NCBI GenBank assembly: GCA_013139395.1
Contig: WTAX01000078.1
Location: forward strand, 1-9,863
Length of the DNA stretch: 9,863 nt
Direction: 5' to 3'
From: Gammaproteobacteria bacterium
Lineage (GTDB): Bacteria; Pseudomonadota; Gammaproteobacteria; GRL18
Notes under the pieces: model-generated
What the model was told of the DNA's origin: nothing
The model's database searches: none
The model's input: the letters and a program-made list of their open reading frames with translations, nothing else
Translations under genes and position numbers: made by a program
Part shown: positions 8,301 to 9,863 of the stretch, piece after piece
How positions within the stretch are numbered: the first letter of the stretch is position 1
Layout of the letters: each line of letters opens with the position of its first letter

Positions 8301-8438
8301 TTTTACATCTTTAATGGTAAATTCAGGGTCTTCCAACTTACCCATGTTCATAAAACCGCTATATCCACCCGCTAGAAAAACGATTACCAGCAGCCAGGAT
8401 ACCACCGGATTTTTTACCGAATATTCTCCGATATTCAT
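5373..8438 (-). CDS. RND efflux pump permease (AcrB-like, HAE family)
   Basis: A 1021-residue proton-driven efflux permease of the resistance-nodulation-division superfamily, full length for the family. The N-terminus 'MNIGEYSVKNP' precedes the first membrane helix (about 13-30); two large periplasmic loops and two blocks of five to six helices follow in the usual duplicated order. The central helix carries 'GMLVDNAIVIAEG' with D402 at the AcrB D407 position and Asn403 at the D408 position. 'IGLLIKNAIVLIEE' has K929 at the AcrB K940 position, and 'SRMRPVMMA' has R959 matching R971. The proton-relay core is thus largely present, with one of the two aspartates replaced. A short hydrophilic cytoplasmic loop ('KPKKGSSGDG') separates the halves. 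The substrate cannot be read from sequence; drugs, dyes or detergents are likely by family. The gene starts six bases after the adaptor stop, and its AAGGG ribosome site lies in the adaptor's last codons, so translation is probably coupled. No outer-membrane channel gene is visible. Confidence 0.93.
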   Translation of the reverse strand: MNIGEYSVKNPVVSWLLVIVFLAGGYSGFMNMGKLEDPEFTIKDVKIITQYPGATAQQVYDEVTYHIEEAIQLMPQVKWIKMSISRPGMSDISITFQDKYNKDDFPDIYDEVRRKIADMLYKLPPGAKEPVIVDSFADVYGVYVALSGDGYSYRDLKDAADFLKKEMVLVDGVRKIVIGGAQSEVVYLDISRQRLGELGLSLEQIGQILQSQNVVTDAGKVLVGDEYLRIQPTGEFESVSLIGDVLISSSERTLIYLKDIAQIRREYKEVPDLLIYYEGKPALTLGISMQSGVNVVAVGERLAKRMHEIATLIPLGMKLDVIYNQPAEVENSVSGFMINVAAAIVIVIIVLLLFMGVTAGLIIGAVLLITVAGTVMIMEMYGIDLQRISLGALIIALGMLVDNAIVIAEGMMIRIQSGMNAAKAAKEVVGKNSVALLGGTIIGILAFSAIGLSQDATGEFSRTLFYVILISLLLSWVTAVSTTPLFCALFIKPKKGSSGDGASQDSQDAYSGFVFMLYRGFLKKALHFRGLTMAIIVALFAIALYGFGFVRGGFFPDSNTPMFFVEVWEVEGTDIHKTRDDTLKISDYIRSLPGVTKTTELIGGGDQRFSLVYEPKERSPAYAQIIVQTETREQIADIWEKADAYMKNFPNIEPIIKPLRIGPGRDSKIEARISGPDGAILRQLSEQAKEIFRNNAGTKEIRDDWRQPVKLVKPIFNEQVGRQLGINYEDLSKALKYAFDGTQVGLYRDGIRLLPIFSRATDEEREDISNIQDIQVWSPVLQKSVPIAQVVKRFETIWENTVIRGRDRRQTIIASCNPETGVDSTALFEHLRPQIEAMELPPGYQLVWGGEYEDATLAQNSLASALPGGFLLMILTTILLFGKVRQPAIIWLTVPLAAIGITAGLLALDGAFDFMGLLGALSLIGLLIKNAIVLIEEIDQQIEEGIESFKAILDSAVSRMRPVMMAAATTILGMIPLLSDVFFVNMSIIIMSGLAFASILTLIVVPVLYSIFFKVKYREEV

Positions 8439-8444
8439 AGTTTC

Positions 8445-9635
8445 TTATCCCTTTGATGATGTGTTTGCTGGAGTATTCTGGTCACTACTTTTGTTCATAA
8501 TGGGCTGTTCATGTTTTATATTGTCTTCAGCCTGCTCTGCTTCTTTCATAAGAGTAACTTTAAGCCCTTTGTGTAAAAATGGCACGCCAGCAATCACTAC
8601 ACGTTGTCCGGCTTCGATACCCTCTTTCACCTGAATACGATTACCTTGCATCGTTCCCACTTTTACTGATACAGGTGCCACCTGCATTGTTTTTTCATCA
8701 ACAAGCCACACAGTACCTTGCAAAGCGACATCGGCCTCCACGGCACTGACTGGCAGATAAAAGACATTTTCATGATCAATGAATTTAGTTAAATCAATTT
8801 TAACCATCGCAGTCATACCCGGCAAAACAATAACTCCCTCTGGTTTCGGCATGGTATAAGTCACAGAAAATGTTTGTGTACTGGCATCAGCTTTAGTGGA
8901 CATTTCCTTAAATGAAAGCGAGAACTCCTTACCTTGCTGAGATTGAAACATGGCGACAACCGGTATTTGATGTTTCATTTTTGACTGCTCAATATCATCA
9001 ACATTCTCAATTCTTTGCAGGCGTAAAATGAGGTTTTCAGGAAGATCAAATTTAACCTCCAGAATATCATTATCATTCAGTGTGATGATCTCCTGCTTGG
9101 CCTGAATTTCTTCAAAACTCTGAATATGACGTCTGGCCACTGTGCCGTTAAAAGGGGCTTTCAATTCAGTATAAGCAAGTTGTTGTTTGGCCAGATTTAA
9201 TTCTGCCTTAGCACTGAGGAAATTAGCTTCCAGCTTGTCAAAATCCATTTTGGAAATATGACCGTCTTTAACCAGTTTTTTACCTCGGTTGTAATCATTA
9301 GATGCTCGGGTAAATAATGCCTGTTTGTCATTGACTGTAATTTGAAAATCCGTCGGATCCAGTTTAGCAATGACATCCCCCTCGGCCACCAGATCTCCTT
9401 CCTTAACCAGTAACTCCTGCACTTTACCTGAAACACGAAAAGCAAGTTCTGCTTTCCTATTGGCATCTATACGCCCTGGAAAGTTTCTAACACCACCCGC
9501 ATCCGGGGCTTTGACAACGATTGTTTTAACCGGTCTGATTTCTTCAGTTTGTACAACTTCCTGTTTTTTACTACAACCTGTTGAAAATAAAAAGAGTATT
9601 ATTAGCGATAGGCCAAGCAAGTTAAATAGTTTCAT
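8445..9635 (-). CDS. RND efflux periplasmic adaptor lipoprotein (HlyD/AcrA-like)
   Basis: Membrane-fusion protein that bridges the permease encoded next to it and an outer-membrane channel. Numbered from the ATG at 9635 (396 residues): a short hydrophobic signal (2-17) ends in S-T-G-C, with Cys21 the likely lipid anchor, followed by 'SKKQE'. The first lipoyl half is at about 60-95 ('ELAFRVSGKVQELLVKEGD'), a short alpha-hairpin at about 98-153, and the second lipoyl half at about 155-188 ('YTELKAPFNGTVARR'). Beta-barrel and membrane-proximal domains follow ('VLPGMTAMVKIDL', 'LPVSAV', 'GIEAGQRVVIAG'). The last 30 or so residues are a polar, probably disordered tail. An in-frame ATG at 9677 would add 14 residues but has no ribosome site and sits almost on the predicted transcription start; the ATG at 9635 has TTGGAA five bases upstream and gives a normal lipoprotein signal. 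It is the first gene of the efflux operon. Confidence 0.92.
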   Translation of the reverse strand: MKLFNLLGLSLIILFLFSTGCSKKQEVVQTEEIRPVKTIVVKAPDAGGVRNFPGRIDANRKAELAFRVSGKVQELLVKEGDLVAEGDVIAKLDPTDFQITVNDKQALFTRASNDYNRGKKLVKDGHISKMDFDKLEANFLSAKAELNLAKQQLAYTELKAPFNGTVARRHIQSFEEIQAKQEIITLNDNDILEVKFDLPENLILRLQRIENVDDIEQSKMKHQIPVVAMFQSQQGKEFSLSFKEMSTKADASTQTFSVTYTMPKPEGVIVLPGMTAMVKIDLTKFIDHENVFYLPVSAVEADVALQGTVWLVDEKTMQVAPVSVKVGTMQGNRIQVKEGIEAGQRVVIAGVPFLHKGLKVTLMKEAEQAEDNIKHEQPIMNKSSDQNTPANTSSKG

Positions 9636-9686
9636 TATTGTTCCAATTAATAAAAATATGGTCATTAGTGACTGCATTTAAATAGT

Positions 9687-9692
9687 ATTATA
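9687..9692 (-). promoter_or_regulatory. Candidate -10 box for the efflux operon
   Basis: On the minus strand this is a perfect TATAAT. The -35 region upstream is T-rich and poorly matched. Transcription would begin near 9680, giving a leader of about 45 bases before the preferred adaptor ATG at 9635, which argues against the upstream ATG at 9677. No regulator gene is adjacent in the visible sequence. Confidence 0.4.
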
Positions 9693-9716
9693 GTTGAATT
9701 ACACAAAAAAACATTA

Positions 9717-9745
9717 TTTAGAAATACACGCTTCTAAGTTATAAT
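9717..9745 (+). promoter_or_regulatory. Candidate sigma-70 promoter for the right-edge gene
   Basis: TTTAGA (9717-9722) and a perfect TATAAT (9740-9745) are separated by 17 bases. Transcription would start near 9752, leaving a short leader with the AGGGG ribosome site before the ATG at 9768. It faces away from the efflux-operon -10 box, so the two genes share a compact divergent control region. Confidence 0.45.
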
Positions 9746-9767
9746 AATTTTAGAAAAGGGGAAAAAA

Positions 9768-9863
9768 ATGAAAGCCAGATATATCCCAATTTTGCTCTTT
9801 CTTTTATGCTCAAATAGTTTCGCAGAAGAAAATACATTATTAAATCAGTTATCAGAAACAAAC
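9768..9863 (+). CDS. Exported protein, N-terminal fragment only
   Basis: Thirty-two codons are visible before the window ends. The ATG has AGGGG six bases upstream (9757-9761). The peptide begins MKARYIP, continues with a hydrophobic core ('ILLFLLC') and reaches S-F-A at residues 17-19, a good signal peptidase I site, giving a mature start of 'EENTLLNQLSETN'. There is no lipobox in frame with a standard position (the Cys at 14 lies within the hydrophobic core). The mature protein should be periplasmic or outer-membrane. Its position divergent from an efflux operon would suit an outer-membrane channel or an envelope stress protein, but 13 mature residues are not enough to tell. Confidence 0.65.
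   Translation, partial: MKARYIPILLFLLCSNSFAEENTLLNQLSETN

Noticed and set aside
9636..9677. Fourteen-residue N-terminal extension of the efflux adaptor from the ATG at 9677
   Set aside because: There is no ribosome site for it, it would spoil the lipoprotein signal, and it lies at the expected transcription start; the ATG at 9635 is better on all three counts.

Overview
The window reads as an ordinary, AT-rich chromosomal stretch of a Gram-negative, probably gammaproteobacterial, organism. This is inferred from two outer-envelope-type lipoproteins, an RND efflux pump with its periplasmic adaptor, a YdcH-family (DUF465) small protein and a GTAG-headed REP-type palindrome pair. No species can be named from sequence alone.

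Layout, left to right. Positions 1-1134 hold a two-gene unit on the minus strand: a 218-residue lipoprotein with a Gly/Tyr-rich insert, followed 21 bases later by a TTG-started protein with a C-terminal zinc ribbon that runs off the left edge. A small plus-strand YdcH-like gene (1239-1442) diverges from the lipoprotein. It converges on a minus-strand CPA2-type cation:proton antiporter with a C-terminal TrkA-N/RCK domain (1576-3207). A 67-base inverted pair of REP-like palindromes lies in the convergent gap (1491-1557). Next come a Na/Pi-cotransporter family protein with a PhoU-like tail (3359-5161, minus) and a two-gene RND efflux operon (adaptor 8445-9635, permease 5373-8438, both minus, 6 bases apart). 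At the right edge a divergent plus-strand gene for an exported protein begins (9768) and is cut off.

How the genes work together. The adaptor and permease should form the inner-membrane and periplasmic parts of a tripartite pump; no outer-membrane channel is visible, so it is either encoded beyond the window or shared. The phosphate transporter and the antiporter are separate single-gene transcripts as far as I can see, with gaps of about 150-210 bases. Both concern ion movement across the inner membrane, but a joint role is only inference. The short intergenic gaps (1135-1238, 3208-3358, 5162-5372, 9636-9767) hold candidate promoters and one perfect 10-bp inverted repeat. No tRNA, rRNA, CRISPR array, insertion sequence or clear classical rho-independent terminator was seen.

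I did not find a convincing undescribed system. The most worthwhile points are the REP pair, the zinc-ribbon/lipoprotein pair of unknown function, and an Asn in place of the usual Gln in the first QSSS motif of the phosphate transporter.
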